Shown: in pieces, positions 22,616-34,498 of the stretch
How positions within the stretch are numbered: position 1 is the first letter of the stretch
Layout: every line of letters starts with the position of its first letter
Assembly (NCBI GenBank): GCA_963920575.1
Contig: OY986972.1
Location: forward strand, 10,614,010-10,678,009
Reading direction: 5' to 3'
DNA length: 64,000 bases
From: Narthecium ossifragum
Lineage: Eukaryota; Streptophyta; Magnoliopsida; Dioscoreales; Nartheciaceae
Notes under the pieces: generated by a model
The model's input: only the letters and a program-made list of their open reading frames with translations
Database searches by the model: none
Told to the model about the DNA's origin: nothing
Translations under genes and position numbers: made by a program

Positions 22616-23536
22616 GACTGGAGATCCGACTACAGCGGACGGCTGGTTGAGGGGAGTCACGCGCGTCCTGGACGCTCTCTTCGTCGAGGATGACTGGATC
22701 CGGGTCACCCTTGCGGCGTTTCAGTTCGACGGAGATGCTCTTGATTGGTGGTGCACCGCTCAGCACACCAGTGGCGGAGAGGAGCCGATGTGGGAGGAGT
22801 TTAGGGCGTTGTTCTCAGATGTGTACTTCCCGGAAAGTATGCGTGATGCCCTATCCCACGAGTACCAGTCCCTTCTGTAGGGTACTCGCTCTGTTCTGCA
22901 ATATGCCACCCGGTTCACACATCTGGTCGGTTTTGCGGGGACAGTGGCAGCAGATCCGATAGCCAAGGCACGACAGTTCGAGTGGGGACTTCGGCCAGAG
23001 ATCAGACGACAGACGTGTTCCCACCGCGTCCAGACGTACCACCTTAGTAGTGGAGGCGCAGTTGCAAGACGAGAGGTGTCGGGCAGTTCCACTAGAATCC
23101 TCTACCAGTACTACACAGAGACTCCAGTTGAGAGGGGGATTCGGCAAAGGCCAGTAGTGGCATCCGAGACACTTCCAGAAGCAGTCACCGCGCCCACAAC
23201 AGTTTCAGCCGTAGTTGCCGATTCTAACGGGCCAATTTCTCCCGACGGCCGGGCCGTCTTGGCAGGCTCCGTCGGGGGAGGACAGGGTCAGCAGCCTGTG
23301 GGCGCGTCAGTCACGTGCTTCCAGTGGGGGCAGCTGGAACACTTCAATAGAGACTGTCACCTACGAGGGGCGCGGGGCACTATACCACAGGGCAGTAGAG
23401 GCGGAGGGTCCAGTGCTTGGCAGGGGAGCAGTGGTGGGCGCGGATCAGGGGGTGGACCGAGTCGCTCCACAGGTGGAGGCGGCCAGCGAGGGTGTGTGTT
23501 TGCCCTCCCAACGTGTGAGCAGCCGGACACCGTTCA
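22616..23536 (+). pseudogene. gag: Element B Gag fragment fused to A integrase tail
   Basis: Starting at about 22616 the sequence is chromoviral Gag: T-G-D-P-T-T-A-D-G-W-L, then A-L-D-W-W, then D-V-Y-F-P-E-S-M-R. One open frame (22368-22880, 170 codons) spans the integrase tail of A and this capsid core without a stop. A TAG at 22878-22880 stands where CAG is expected. A shift near 23040 precedes the nucleocapsid, whose knuckle reads C-F-Q-W-G-Q-L-E-H-F-N-R-D-C (second Cys to Trp). Coding ends at 23536, where E begins. This is the only capsid core in the window from the C/G type of element. Confidence 0.85.
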
Positions 23537-23939
23537 TGTCGCGCCCCGACCCGCGAAAGCCAAATCGGGCCGGGCGATGCGAACCGAAACCTAACGAAAC
23601 ACGGAAAATTTGGTGAGGGTTTCTTCTAACCTATTGGTCTCCTTAACAATTCACCAAAACACCCTCAATTTAAAGGACTAAAAATTACAGAACCTCAAAT
23701 CAAAAGATTACAATCCCAAAAGTTAATAAACATATCCTCAGAGACGGGAAGATTCGAATACAACATTTATATACTCCCGTAGGAGACTAACTAACCAATG
23801 GTTCAAAAGCAGTAAAGGATCACCACCTCTCAGACTCCGGCTGGCGCCGCCGCACCGCTGACCAACTGCCCAGTAGAGGCCACCGAAGAGGAGCTAACGC
23901 CTGTATCTGCAAAACGCAGCCCGGATAGGAGTGACCAAC
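23537..23939 (-). repeat. Element E 3' LTR, piece 1
   Basis: Begins TGTCGCGCCCCGACCC on the plus strand, the reverse complement of the LTR end ...GGGTCGGGGCGCGACA. It is interrupted at 23939 by element C. The last five bases (CCAAC) are the left copy of C's target duplication. Confidence 0.85.
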
Positions 23940-26291
23940 TGTGAGGACCTGCCCTTCTATCCCTGTGGCTCGTTGTAGACCACAAGGGCAATTTGGTAAA
24001 TTTCGCTTTGATGGTTTGTTTCACACCCGCGTGTGCACACACTGGCATGGTCTGTGTTCGTGTTTGTGTAGAATGGCTAGGTGAACCCGAGATCGGAAGA
24101 TCTGAGCTTGGGCTTGTGTTTTAGCTCAAGTTTGCCTTTCTGAGTAAAGGAGATCGATCTAGATGGCTAAGGAGATCGATCTGGATTGCAAAGGAGATCG
24201 ATCTCACATGCCTTGGAGATCGATCATGCTCGAGTCGGTGTTTTCTTTCTCTTTCGCGAGGACGGCCGTCGGCCGTCGCTCTCCCCTGTCAGAGAGGGAA
24301 GACTTCCCCTCCCTTTTCCCCAGCTTTTTCCCCTCTTTCCCGGCTGTCCCCTCCCCCTTTCCCCTTCTTTTCTTCCCTTCCTTTCTTCCTCCTCTTCTCT
24401 TCTTCTTTCTTCTCTTCTTTCCCGCGGTGCTCTGTTTCTTCACTTCTCCGCCGGCGAGCTTCTTTCCCTCCGTTCTCTCTCCTCTGACCATCTTTTTCAG
24501 CGTTCTAAGGCTCGTTGGATTCTTGACAACGAGAGGAAGATCCCTGAAGTGGTTTGCAGGCTTTTTGGTGATCAAATCGTGGGGAATCAGCCGAGGAAAG
24601 CGCAGCTAGGTAGGGTTATACCTACTGATGTTTATTTCGGGTTTTCTTGAGATCTAGCCGTTGGATTTTTTTGATCCTTGCTTTGTTGGATTCCTTATGC
24701 TTTGTAGAATAACTGATTTAAGTTTCACGTTAATCAGTTGAGATTTGAGTAGGTTTTATGCAAGATTAGTCTCGGATTTCTGGTTTTCTACTGTTCTTGA
24801 GAAACAGCCGGCTTGCGGCGAGTTTTCCGGCCGGCGAGTACATTATCTTGGCTTTTCATAAACATAAGAGTTGTAGAACTATTCATAAGCTTTCCATTAC
24901 ATCTTCTTTCGTAATTTTCCGATTTTTCTACGATGTTTTATGAATTGTTTTCTGGAGGGCTGCGTTGCAGCAATGAATGGGTAAGTTAGTTTGATTAACG
25001 ATTTTGATTAGCGTTTTCCCGTTAATCCAACCGTTGGATGATTATGGATTTTGGACATGATGATCCTGGTATATACACCTACTTGTGGTTAAGTTGGATC
25101 TGGAATACGACGTCGTTTAGATGTCGGATCGATGGGATCAATTAGCCCCTAAGTGGTGGTTTTGGATGTTTGAATATAATATTATATTTTGGAATATAAT
25201 ATTATATTGTGTACTGTTCATCAGCGGTTTTTGGGGTTGCTTCCCGTTGCAGGAGTCCGCGGTTGACGGTCGTGGTACCGTCGTAATGCCGGGACCCGCT
25301 GTGGATCGGCTGACAGCGGTTGGTGGTACCGCTGCAGCGATCCAGTAGACTTATGTGATGCTTGACATACTGTTGCATGCCTTTCCTATTATCTGTGTAT
25401 GTCATAGCATGCATTGTTGTTGTGTGCATTAGTTGTATTGGTTAGGGCGTGGGTGATCTTTGGGTCGTCGTCCTGAGGCTGGAAGCTCGGACTTAGCCCT
25501 AGGACCGGGGTTGGGCTGTTTGGACCCGGTTTGAATTGTGGTGTCCAGTCGATTCGATGATAGGCTTAGATGACTGGTACACTGGATGCTTGATGATTGT
25601 AGAGGTCGTGTCGGCCTCGAGTCGGAGGCTGAGGTGTAGCCGGTGTTCCACTGTGTAGACTCTTGAGTGGTGGAAACGGCCCCCTCAGCGGTGCCATTTA
25701 CCGCCTGCAGTGTCGGGTTCCAGCATGTGAGTCAGCAGTGTTTGTTGAGCTTACTGTGTGCTGCTCCTGGGCACCAGGGACACGCGGTGGGGTTATGGGA
25801 CCCCTGTATACACCCAGATCCTACTTGAGGGCGACACTGTTGCGTTTCCCTCTTCCTTCTGTGTGTCGTAGTGTAGATCCCTTCTGAGCTTAGTGCTCAC
25901 TCCTACCCGGGCTACGTTTTGCAGGTGCAGGCAGCAGTACCTCTTCTGTGGCCCCTACCGGGCAGTTGGTTGGCGGTGCGGCGGCGCCAGGTGGAGTCTG
26001 AGAGGTGGTGATCTTTTACAGCTTTTACCCTTATATTAGTTAGACTCCTACGGGAGTGATGTATTTTGGATCTTCCCCTCTCCGAGGATTTGTATATTAA
26101 ATCTTTTTGAGTTCATAAATCTGTGGTTCGAGGCTTCATTATAATATCGTCTTTTAATTGAGGGTGCTTTTGGTGAATTGCTAGGGAGACCAATAGGTTA
26201 GAGGGAACCCTCGTCGTTCTTTTTCCGGGTTGGTTAGGTTCCGGTTCGCGTCGCCTGGCCCGGTTGGGCTTTCGCTGGTCGGGGCGCGACA
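23940..26291 (+). repeat. Element C 5' LTR
   Basis: 2352 bp, TGTGAGGACCTGCCC to ...GGGGCGCGACA. By eye about 13 of the first 300 bases differ from the 3' LTR, and later parts look closer. It carries four GATCGATC sites (24149-24230), then a long pyrimidine-rich tract (about 24290-24480). Apparent reading frames through that tract are compositional. Confidence 0.9.
24149..24230. repeat. GATCGATC cluster in C LTR
   Basis: Four copies of GGAGATCGATCT/C spaced 20-25 bp apart. The same cluster is at 30725-30804 in the 3' LTR. Confidence 0.9.
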
Positions 26292-26294
26292 GCT

Positions 26295-26306
26295 TGGTAT
26301 CAGAGC
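26295..26306 (+). other. Element C primer-binding site
   Basis: TGGTATCAGAGC starts three bases after the LTR end, complementary to initiator tRNA-Met. Confidence 0.9.
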
Positions 26307-26493
26307 ATAGGTTGTAGATCCCAGGATTTAGGATCAGGATTCGGTTGAGATTGAGCGTGGAATGGGTTAGTTCTATGTCTAGAACATCCGTACATGCTCA
26401 TTTTGATGTGTTGTGCTTTTCCGCTTTATGTTGTGCTGCTTTGTCTTGGGTTTCGAACGAGTGGACTCTCGTTTGTTGTTGGTTATTGCGCAG

Positions 26494-27192
26494 ATGTCGG
26501 GAGCTCGAGGCTGACCTTCGGTTGATGGTCGGGGTGGGGCACGACTTGGTCGACCCGCCCGACCAGACAGGGTAGCACCTGTCAGGGAGGTCAGAGCTAG
26601 ACGGACTGAGCCATCACCCGCGACGGCTTCGGTCGCACGGGAGGAGACCCTTCTCGCCGAGGAGGGGGTTCTCGCTCCGGTTGACGCTCGGACCGCTGTG
26701 GTAGTCTTGCTGGAGTGTCAGCAGTATGCCACCCGGTTCATTCATTTGGTCCGTTTCGCGGGAGCAGTGGCAGCAGATCCAGTGGCCAGGGCACGGCAGT
26801 TTGAGTGGGGTCTTCGTCCAGAGATCAGGCGCCAGACGTGTTCCCACCGTTTCCAGACGTACACAGCAGTTCTGAACTGCGCCTTAGTTGTGGAGGCGCA
26901 GTCGCAGGACGAGAGACGCCGGGCAGTTCCACCGGCGGTCTCTACCAGCTCACAGCAGCAGAGACCCCAGTTCAGAGGGGGATTTGGCAGAGGGAACCAG
27001 CTGCATCAGCGACGCTTTTAGCAGCGGTCGCAGCGCCGGCAGCAGTTCTAGGCTCAGTTGCCGAGTCCTCCAGGCCAGTTTCTCCTGACGGCCGGGCCGT
27101 CTGGGCAGGCTCCGTCAGGGGGAGGCCAGGGTTAGCAGCCTGGTGGCACGCTAGCCACTTGTTTCCAGTGCGGGCAGCCGGGACACTTCCGG
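26494..27192 (+). pseudogene. gag: Element C Gag with capsid deletion
   Basis: The ATG at 26494 matches the Gag start of G. One frame runs through Gag into protease with stops at 26512 (TGA), 27019, 27049 and 27133 (all TAG). Comparison with B and G indicates CGA to TGA or CAG to TAG each time. At about 26712-26725 the N-terminal segment (V-V-L-L-E) joins directly to Q-Y-A-T-R-F, omitting roughly 115 residues of capsid core that B retains. The zinc knuckle C-F-Q-C-G-Q-P-G-H-F-R-Q-N-C is perfect. The product could bind RNA but should not form a normal capsid. Confidence 0.85.
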
Positions 27193-27783
27193 CAGAACTG
27201 TCCCATGCGAGGGGCGCGGAGCGGTGTGCCGCAGGGCAGTAGAGACGGGGGGTACGGTGCCTGGCAGGGGAGCGGTAGTGGGAGCGGATCTGGGGCTGGA
27301 CCGGGCCGCTCCAGGGGTGGAGGCGGTCAGCGGGGGCGCGTGTTTGCTCTTCTGGCGCGCGAGCAGCCGTACCAGCAGCTGCAGCAGTATCAGCAGGCAG
27401 CGACAGAGCCAACCGTCCTCAGAGGTATCTTTCAGCTTTCTAGTTCTTTAGTAGATGTGCTGATAGACTCTGGGGCGTCTCATTCCTATATTGCTAGCAT
27501 GTGTGTGGCATCGCTAGGATTAGAGACGAGTTGGCTAGAGGTGGCACAGTCTGTAGACTCACTGATCGGTGGCACAGTCAAGGTAGACCGGGTCTGCCGA
27601 TCTTGTTCTTTGGAGGTTGGAGGCCTCCGTGTCTGTCTAGACTTGCGGGTGCTAGACATGACAGGCTTCGACGTGATACTCGGTATGGACTGGTTAGCAG
27701 CGTACCGAGCTATCATCGACTGTGGTCGCCAGAGGGTGGTCGCTTGGACACCCGATGGGACCCAGTTTGTGTTGTTGGGGGTC
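27193..27783 (+). pseudogene. Element C protease
   Basis: Continuous with Gag in the same frame. The active site D-S-G-A-S-H-S-Y (27476 on) is intact, and the C-terminal [11 protein letters not shown] is present. A one-base deletion at about 27780, by comparison with G (GGGGGATCGG against GGGGGTCGG), puts RT in another frame. It is the best preserved chromoviral protease in the window beside that of G. Confidence 0.85.
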
Positions 27784-29911
27784 GGTTTTCAGCCGATTCC
27801 TTCGTTTGTGGTGTAGGGAGGCGTGGCAGCGAGCTTTCAGCCTTGCTGGCCAGCCTGTCCCTGTTTGGGTCAGAGGGAGTGCAGCAGAGCAATTTCCCCA
27901 GGATCGTGTGCGACTACACCGACGTATTTCCCGAGGTGTTGCCATGGCTTCCACCGCCCAGAGAGGTCGATTTTGAGATCGACCTGGTACCGGGTACCGC
28001 ACCGATCTCTCTCCCAGCTTTCAGGATGGCACCAGCAGAGCAGAGTGAGTTGAGGACTCAGCTAGACGAGCTTACCAGCAGAGGTTTCATCCGTCCGAGC
28101 ATGTCTCCCTGGGGGGCGCCAGTGTTGTTCGCAAAGAAGAAGGACGGTACCCTTCGACTTTGCATAGACTACAGGCGGCTCAACAGGGTGACGGTGAAGA
28201 ATCGCTATCCGATGCCGAGGATCGACGACCTGTTTGACCAGTTGCGAGGATCTTCAGTGTTCTCGAAGATCGACCTCCGCACCGGCTACCACCAGTTGAG
28301 GGTTCGGGATTGCGACATCCCGAAGACGGCTTTTCGGACTCGGTACGGCCTGTACGAGTTCGTGGTGATGCCGTTTGGGCTGACGAACGCACCAGCAGCG
28401 TTCATGGATCTCATGCAGAGGATCTTCCGGCCTTTCCTAGACGAGTTCGTGGTGGTGTTCGTCGACGACATCCTTATCTACTCCCAGTCAGAGGCGGAGC
28501 ACGAGCGACACTTGGCGACAGTGTTGCAGCTACTTCGGGAGCATTGGCTTTATGCCAAGGCTTCCAAGTGCGAGTTCTGGCTTGCACAGGTGGAATTCCT
28601 TGGACACGTGGTGTCGGCAGCAGGGATCTTAGTTGACCCGGCCAAGGTCGAGGCAGTGGTACAGTGGCAGAGACCGAGAACAGTGTTTGAGGTCCGTAGT
28701 TTCTTAGGCCTGGCGGGTTACTACAGGCGGTTCGTGCGGAACTTCTCCAGAGTTGCCGGACCGTTGACCAGACTGACACAGAAGGCCGTCCCATTCGTGT
28801 GGGATGATGCTTGTGAGCGAGCCTTCGTGGAGCTGAGGACGAGGTTGACCAGTGCGCCGGTGCTGATCGTCCCCGAGCGAGGTGTTGGTTACAGTGTTTA
28901 CTACGACGCCAGCGGTGAGGGTTTGGGGTATGTCCTCATGCAGGAGGGCCACGTAGTTTCCAATGGTTCTCGTCAGCTGAAGAACCATGAGAGGAACTAC
29001 CCGACTCACGACTTGGAGCTAGCAGCAGTGGTCTTCGCCCTGAAGACCTGGCGGCATTATCTCTATGGCGAGAAGTTCTCAGTCTTCTCGGACCATAAGA
29101 GGTTGAGGCACGTTTTCACCCAACGTGACCTCAACCAGAGGCAGCGACGCTGGATGGAGCTACTGGAGGACTACGACTTTGCGTTGCATTACCATCCTGG
29201 TAAGGCAAACATCGTAGTAGACGCGCTGAGCAGACAGGTGAGAGACACCAGAGCAGCAGTTGCAGGGTTGTCAGCTCGGCAGTGGCAGGCTCTAGAGACG
29301 GCGGGCCAGTTGGGGCTCGAGTTTGAGGATCGGGGATCCAGCAGCTTCCTCTACGCAGTGCAGAGTATGCCAGCAGTTCTAGCCAGAGTGTTAGAGTCAT
29401 AGCACAGTGACCCAGAGCTCGAGGAGTTACGCACAGCAGTGGGCACGAAGGGCGCAGACGGAGACTGGACAGTATCGCCAGACGGAGGGCTAAGGTTCAG
29501 AGGTAGAGTAGCAGTTCCAGCAGACCCAGTTCTTCGAGACGACGTCCTTCGAGAGTTCCACCACTCTCGCTTTGCAGTTCCTCCCGGCGGCACCAAGATG
29601 TACCAGGATCTTCGGCGACAGTTCTGGTGGCGCGGGATGAAGAGGGCAGTGACGGAGTTCGTATCGCGCTGCCTTACCTGTCAGAAGGTCAAGGCAGAGC
29701 ACCAGCGGACTCCGGGGTTACTTCAGCCGCTTCCACTAGCTGAGTGGAAGTGGGAGCACATCACGATGGACTTCGTGACCGGGCTACCGAGATCTCCTAG
29801 GGGTAATGACGCGATTTGGGTCATCAATGATCGATTGACCAAATCGGCGCACTTCCTGCTTATGCGGGTGACAGACTCGACCGACAGGTCAGGCAGACGT
29901 CAGAGAGGTTA
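27784..29911 (+). pseudogene. pol: Element C RT, RNase H and N-terminal integrase
   Basis: An open frame to the TAG at 29400-29402 covers the RT fingers (S-P-W-G-A-P-V-L-F), the catalytic F-V-D-D at 28458-28469, the connection and RNase H (Y-Y-D-A-S-G-E-G, where A and G have Y-C-D). The stop probably replaces CAG. The frame then continues into integrase: zinc finger with C-L-T-C, and the first catalytic Asp in M-D-F-V-T-G-L-P. At about 29889 it jumps from the T-D-S-T-D-R region to the segment beyond Y-G-R-P. About 400 bases are missing, including the second Asp and the Glu, so integrase is dead. Confidence 0.9.
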
Positions 29912-30403
29912 GTGCAGATCAGGCAGAGGCTTCTAACGGCTCAGAGCCGACAGAAGAGTTATGCAGATCAGAGGCGACGACCGTTGGAGTTTGCAGTCGG
30001 CGACCGAGTGTTCTTGCGAGCGTCGCCGTACAGAGGTTCTGTCAGGTTTGGCAGAGGTGGCAAGTTGGCGCCAAGGTTTGTCGGGCCGTTTGAGATCTTA
30101 GAGAGGGTCAGCGAGGTAGCTTACCGCCTGGATCTTCCTCAGCACATGTCTGCTGTGCATCCGACTTTCCATGTGTCGATGCTGAGGAAGTATCACCCAG
30201 ACCCGTCTCATATCATCAGGGTGGATGACATTGAGCTTGAGGCAGACGTGAGCTTTGTTGAGCAGCCGGTTCAGGTACTTGACCAGAGGGATCAGGTCTT
30301 GCGGGGCAAGACGATTCCCTTGGTCAAGGTACTGTGGAGGCACAGAGGCACCGAGGAGGTCACTTGGAAGCGCGAGGCGCGCATGCGGCAGGAGTTTCCG
30401 TAG
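29912..30403 (+). pseudogene. Element C integrase tail and chromodomain
   Basis: After the deletion the frame reads the integrase C-terminal GPF/Y-like module ([11 protein letters not shown]) and [11 protein letters not shown]. It ends in a chromodomain: V-L-W-R-H-R-G-T-E-E-V-T-W-K. In this family the chromodomain is thought to steer integration to particular chromatin. A TAG at 30401-30403 stands where E has CAG (F-S-Q-L-F), trimming a few residues. The bases to 30515 are untranslated and end in a purine-rich AAGGGTAATAGGA before the 3' LTR. Confidence 0.85.
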
Positions 30404-30515
30404 TTGTTTTCTTCTCCAGGTACTTCTTGTCCTGTCCTCTAGTGTAGCTGTTTTATTGTTCCGAGCCCTACCCTTATCGAATCTCGGGACGAGATTTCCT
30501 TTAAGGGTAATAGGA

Positions 30516-32874
30516 TGTGAGAACCTGCCCCTCTATCCCTGTGGCTCGTTGTAGACTACAAGGGTAATTTGGTAAATTGCGCCTTGTTGGTTTGTTTCAC
30601 ACCCGCGTGTGCACACACTGGCCTTGTCTGTGTTCGTGTTTGTTTAGAATGGCTAGGTGAACCCGAGATCGGAAGATCTGAGCTTGGGCTTGTGTTTTAG
30701 CCCAAGTTTGCCTTTCTGAGTAAAGGAGATCGATCTGGATGGCTAAGGAGATCGATCTGGATTGCAAAGGAGATCGATCTCACATGCCTTGGAGATCGAT
30801 CATGCTCGAGTCAGTGTTTTCTTTCTCTTTCGCGAGGACGGCCGTCGGCCGTCGCTCTCCCCTGTCAAAGAGTGAAGACTTCCCCTCCCTTTTCCCCAAC
30901 TTTTTCCCCTCTTTCCCGGCTGTCCCCTCCCCCTTTCCCCTTCTTTTCTTCCCTTCCTTTCTTCCTCCTTCTCTTCTCTTCTTCTTCCTTCTTCTCTTCT
31001 TTCCCGCGGTGCTCTGTTTCTTCCCTTCTTCGCCGGCGAACTTCTTTCCCTCCATTCTCCCTCCTCCGACCATCTTTTTTGGCGTTCTAAGGCTCGTTGG
31101 ATTCGTGACAACGAGAGGAAGATCCCTGAAGTGGTTTGGAGGCTTGTTGGTGATTAAATCGCGGGGAATCAGCCGAGGAAAGCGCCAGCTAGGTAGGGTT
31201 ATACCTACTGATGTTTATTTCGGGTTTTCTTGAGATCTAGCCGTTGGATCATGTTGATCCTTGCTTTGTTGGATTCCTTATGCCTTTTAGAATAACTGAT
31301 TTAAGTTTCATGTTAATCAGTTGAGGTTTGAGTAGTTTTTATGCAAGATTAGTCTCGGATTTCTGGTTTTCTGCTGTTCTTGAGAAACAGCCGGCTTACG
31401 GCGCGTTTTCCGGCCGGCGAGTACATGATCTTGGCTTTCCATAAACATAAGAGTTGTAGAACTATTCGTTAGCTTTCCATTCCATCTTGTTTCGTAATTT
31501 TCCGATTTTTCTACGATTTCGTATGAATTGTTTCCTGGAGGATTGCGTTGCAGCAATGAATGGGTAAGTTAGTTTGATTAACGATTTTGATTAGCGTTTT
31601 CCCGTTAATCCAACCGTTGGATGATTATGGATTTTAGACATGATGATCCTTGTATATACACCTACTAGTGGTTAAGTTGGATCTTGAATCCGACGTCATT
31701 TGGACGTGGGATCGACGGGATCAATTAGCCCCATAGTGGTGGTTTTGGATGTTTGAATATAATATTATATTTTGAAATATAATATTATATTGTGTACTGT
31801 TCATCAGCGGGTTTCGGGGTTACTTCCCGTTGCAGGAGTCCGCGGTTGACGGTCGTGGTACCGTCGTAATGCCGGCACCCGCTGTGGATCGGCTGGCAGC
31901 GGTTGGTGGTACCGTTGCAGCGATCCAGTAGACTTATATGATGCTTGACATACTGTTGCATGCCTTTCCTATTATCTGTGTATGTCATAGCATGCATTGT
32001 TGTTGTGTGCATTAGTTGGATTGGTTAGGGCGTGGGTGATCTTTGGGTCGTCGTCCTGAGGCTGGAAGCTCGGACTTAGCCCTAGGACCGGGGTTGGGCT
32101 GTTTGGACCCGGTTTGAATTGTGGTGTCCAGTCGATTCGATGATAGGCTTAGATGACTGGTACACTGGATGCTTGATGATTGTAGAGGTCATGTCGGCCT
32201 CAAGTCGGAGGCTGAGGTGTAGCCGGTGTTCCACCGTGTAGACTGTTGAGTGGTGGAAACGGCCCCCTCAGCGGTGCCATTTACCGCCTGCAGTGTCGGG
32301 TTCCAGCATGTGAGTCAGCAGTGTTTGTTGAGCTTACTGTGTGCTGCTCCTGGGCACCAGGGACACGCGGTGGGGTTATGGGACCCCTGTATACACCCAG
32401 ATCCTACTTGAGGGCGACACTGTTGCGTTTCCCTCTTCCTTCTGTGTGTCGTAGTGTAGATCCCTTCTGAGCTTAGTGCTCACTCCTACCCGGGCTACGT
32501 TTTACAGGTGCAGGCAGCAGTACCTCTTCTGTGGCCCCTACCGGGCAGTTGGTTGGCGGTGCGGCGGCGCCAGGTGGAGTCTGAGAGGTGGTGATCTTTT
32601 ACAGCTTTTACCCTTATATTAGTTAGACTCCTACGGGAGTGATGTATTTTGGATCTTCCCCTCTCCGAGGATTTGTATATTAAATCTTTTTGAGTTCGTA
32701 AATCTGTGGTTCGAGGCTTCATTATAATATCGTCTTTTAATTGAGGGTGCTTTTGGTGAATTGCTAGGGAGACCAATAGGTTAGAGGGAACCCTCGTCGT
32801 TCTTTTTCCGCGTTGGTTAGGTTCCGGTTCGCGTCGCCCGGCCCGGTTGGGCTTTCGCGGGTCGGGGCGCGACA
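30516..32874 (+). repeat. Element C 3' LTR
   Basis: 2359 bp, TGTGAGAACC (5' copy has TGTGAGGACC) to ...CGGGGCGCGACA. Collinear with the 5' LTR throughout, including the GATCGATC cluster and the pyrimidine tract. Confidence 0.9.
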
Positions 32875-34498
32875 CCAATTAAGCTCACCAGGGAAACTAC
32901 ACTACGACACATAGAAGGAAGAGGGAAACAAAACAGTGTCGCCCTCTAGTAAAGCCTAGGTGTACAAAGGGGCCCCAAAACCCCACCGCATGTCCTTGAG
33001 GTCCACAATCATGATCTTCTAGAAGAACTGGTTACATGATGGGTCACGCTCAGTAAGCAGGAACCGACACTGCTGACTCACAAGCAGGGAATCGACACTG
33101 CTGGCGGGAAATGGCACCGCTGAGTCGTCATAGCTGGACACCGGCTACACCTCAGAAGTCGACTAGAGATCCACACGACCTCAACAATCATCAATCCACA
33201 AGTGTACGAGTCATCTAGGCCTATCATCTAATTCGATTGTACACCACAATTGAAACCTAGTCCAAACTACCCGACCCCGGTCCTAGGGCTAAATCCGTGC
33301 ATGCAAGGCTTGGGACGGTGACCTATAGATCGCCCACGCCCTAACCTTATGCAACTAATGCATAACAAGATGCATGCTATGAACATGCGCAAACAGAACA
33401 GATATAACATGCAGCAATATGTGATGATAACATAATACGGTCTGGGCTCGGCACGCTGCTGGCCCGGGATGGTGAACACATATCTAAGGTCTGGAACTGC
33501 TGCAGTGGTACACTACCAACTTCCAGCCAGTTCACCAGCAATCTGCATCGGGAAGCAGCCCCGCAAACAACAAAAGGCAAACCACACAAATAAAGGACCT
33601 CGGCGTACGCCAGCATGCAAGGCTATGGAAAGCAGTAGGGCCACTCACCCACTTATTCTAAACATCCCAGAAGTCATCACTCTCCTGGTTCACCACTACC
33701 CCTAATATGGGGCTAACATGCTTAATGATATGTACAATATATAAAGCTGTAAGAAAACTGTACATACAAAGCCTTGCACTGAAAACACCTCTCTGCCACC
33801 AAAGGATAAATCTTTTCGTAAGAAAAGATCGATCTTCCAAGTAACAGAGAGCCCCCTTCCTGTCGAGCCAAAGAAGATCGATCCTTCCTTCCAGGAAGAT
33901 CGATCATCCTCGCGACAGAGGGCACCTTTTTTGTCGCGCCAAGGAAGATCGATCATCCTCACGACAGAGGGCATCCCATGCTACCATGGAATAAAGATCG
34001 ATCATCTTCACCAGATGATCGATCATGTTCGGGCTTAGCATGACCAACAATGAAGGATCGATCCTTCTCCAAGAAGATCGATCTTGTTGGGTTCTCCGGC
34101 GAACTTTCGGCGAGAAATACCGTCGGAAAACTCCACCAAATCCAACAAAACCTTGGGATCTGGTAGTACGAAGGACCACGAGTCCAAAACCGGTAAGAAT
34201 ACTAAAAACCATCAACAATACATCGAGATCCAAGCAAAAAAAATCACAATCAACTCAAATCTCAAAAAACCGAAAAACAAAGTAGGTAGGAATCCCTACC
34301 TAGTCAAGAGCTGCTTAAATCCAAGCTGCTAAGCCTTGGATCGTCCCCAATCACTCCAAAATTCGGCCAGATCTGAGCTCAAGAACGGCGGATTTCAAAA
34401 GGATTCAAGGAAAAAGGTTACGTCCATTTTATATACAAGCGAACTGACCTATGAATGATCGATCTTTCCATGAGGAAAGATCGATCCTTCATGACGAT
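32875..34498 (-). repeat. Element E 3' LTR, piece 2
   Basis: Resumes after C with CCAAT (target copy), then AAGCTCACCAGGG and ACACTACGACACA, matching the corresponding part of S1. It holds a dense GATCGATC series at 33815-34088 and a pair at 34453-34488, with a reverse TATATAAAA-like box near 34430 between them. D interrupts it at 34498. Confidence 0.85.

Larger units (their letters stand above)
23940..32874 (+). mobile_element. Element C: Tekay-like chromovirus with both LTRs
   Basis: An 8935-bp forward element: 5' LTR, primer site, gag, protease, RT, RNase H, integrase, chromodomain, 3' LTR. It sits in the 3' LTR of E. The flanks are CCAAC (23935-23939) and CCAAT (32875-32879), a 5-bp duplication with one change. 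It is the most complete chromovirus here but defective: the capsid core and the catalytic half of integrase are deleted and several codons have become stops. It might still supply LTR promoters. Confidence 0.9.

Noticed and set aside
24160..24650. Frames of about 150 codons rich in Phe, Ser, Leu and Pro (also 30739-31233, 42594-43133, 56425-57015)
   Set aside because: They translate the pyrimidine-rich tract of chromovirus LTRs and recur at the same LTR position in each copy; they are non-coding.
27501..27783. The start of the 633-codon frame in C as an N-terminal RT extension
   Set aside because: These residues are the protease region read out of frame; the true RT frame only begins at the shift near 27780.
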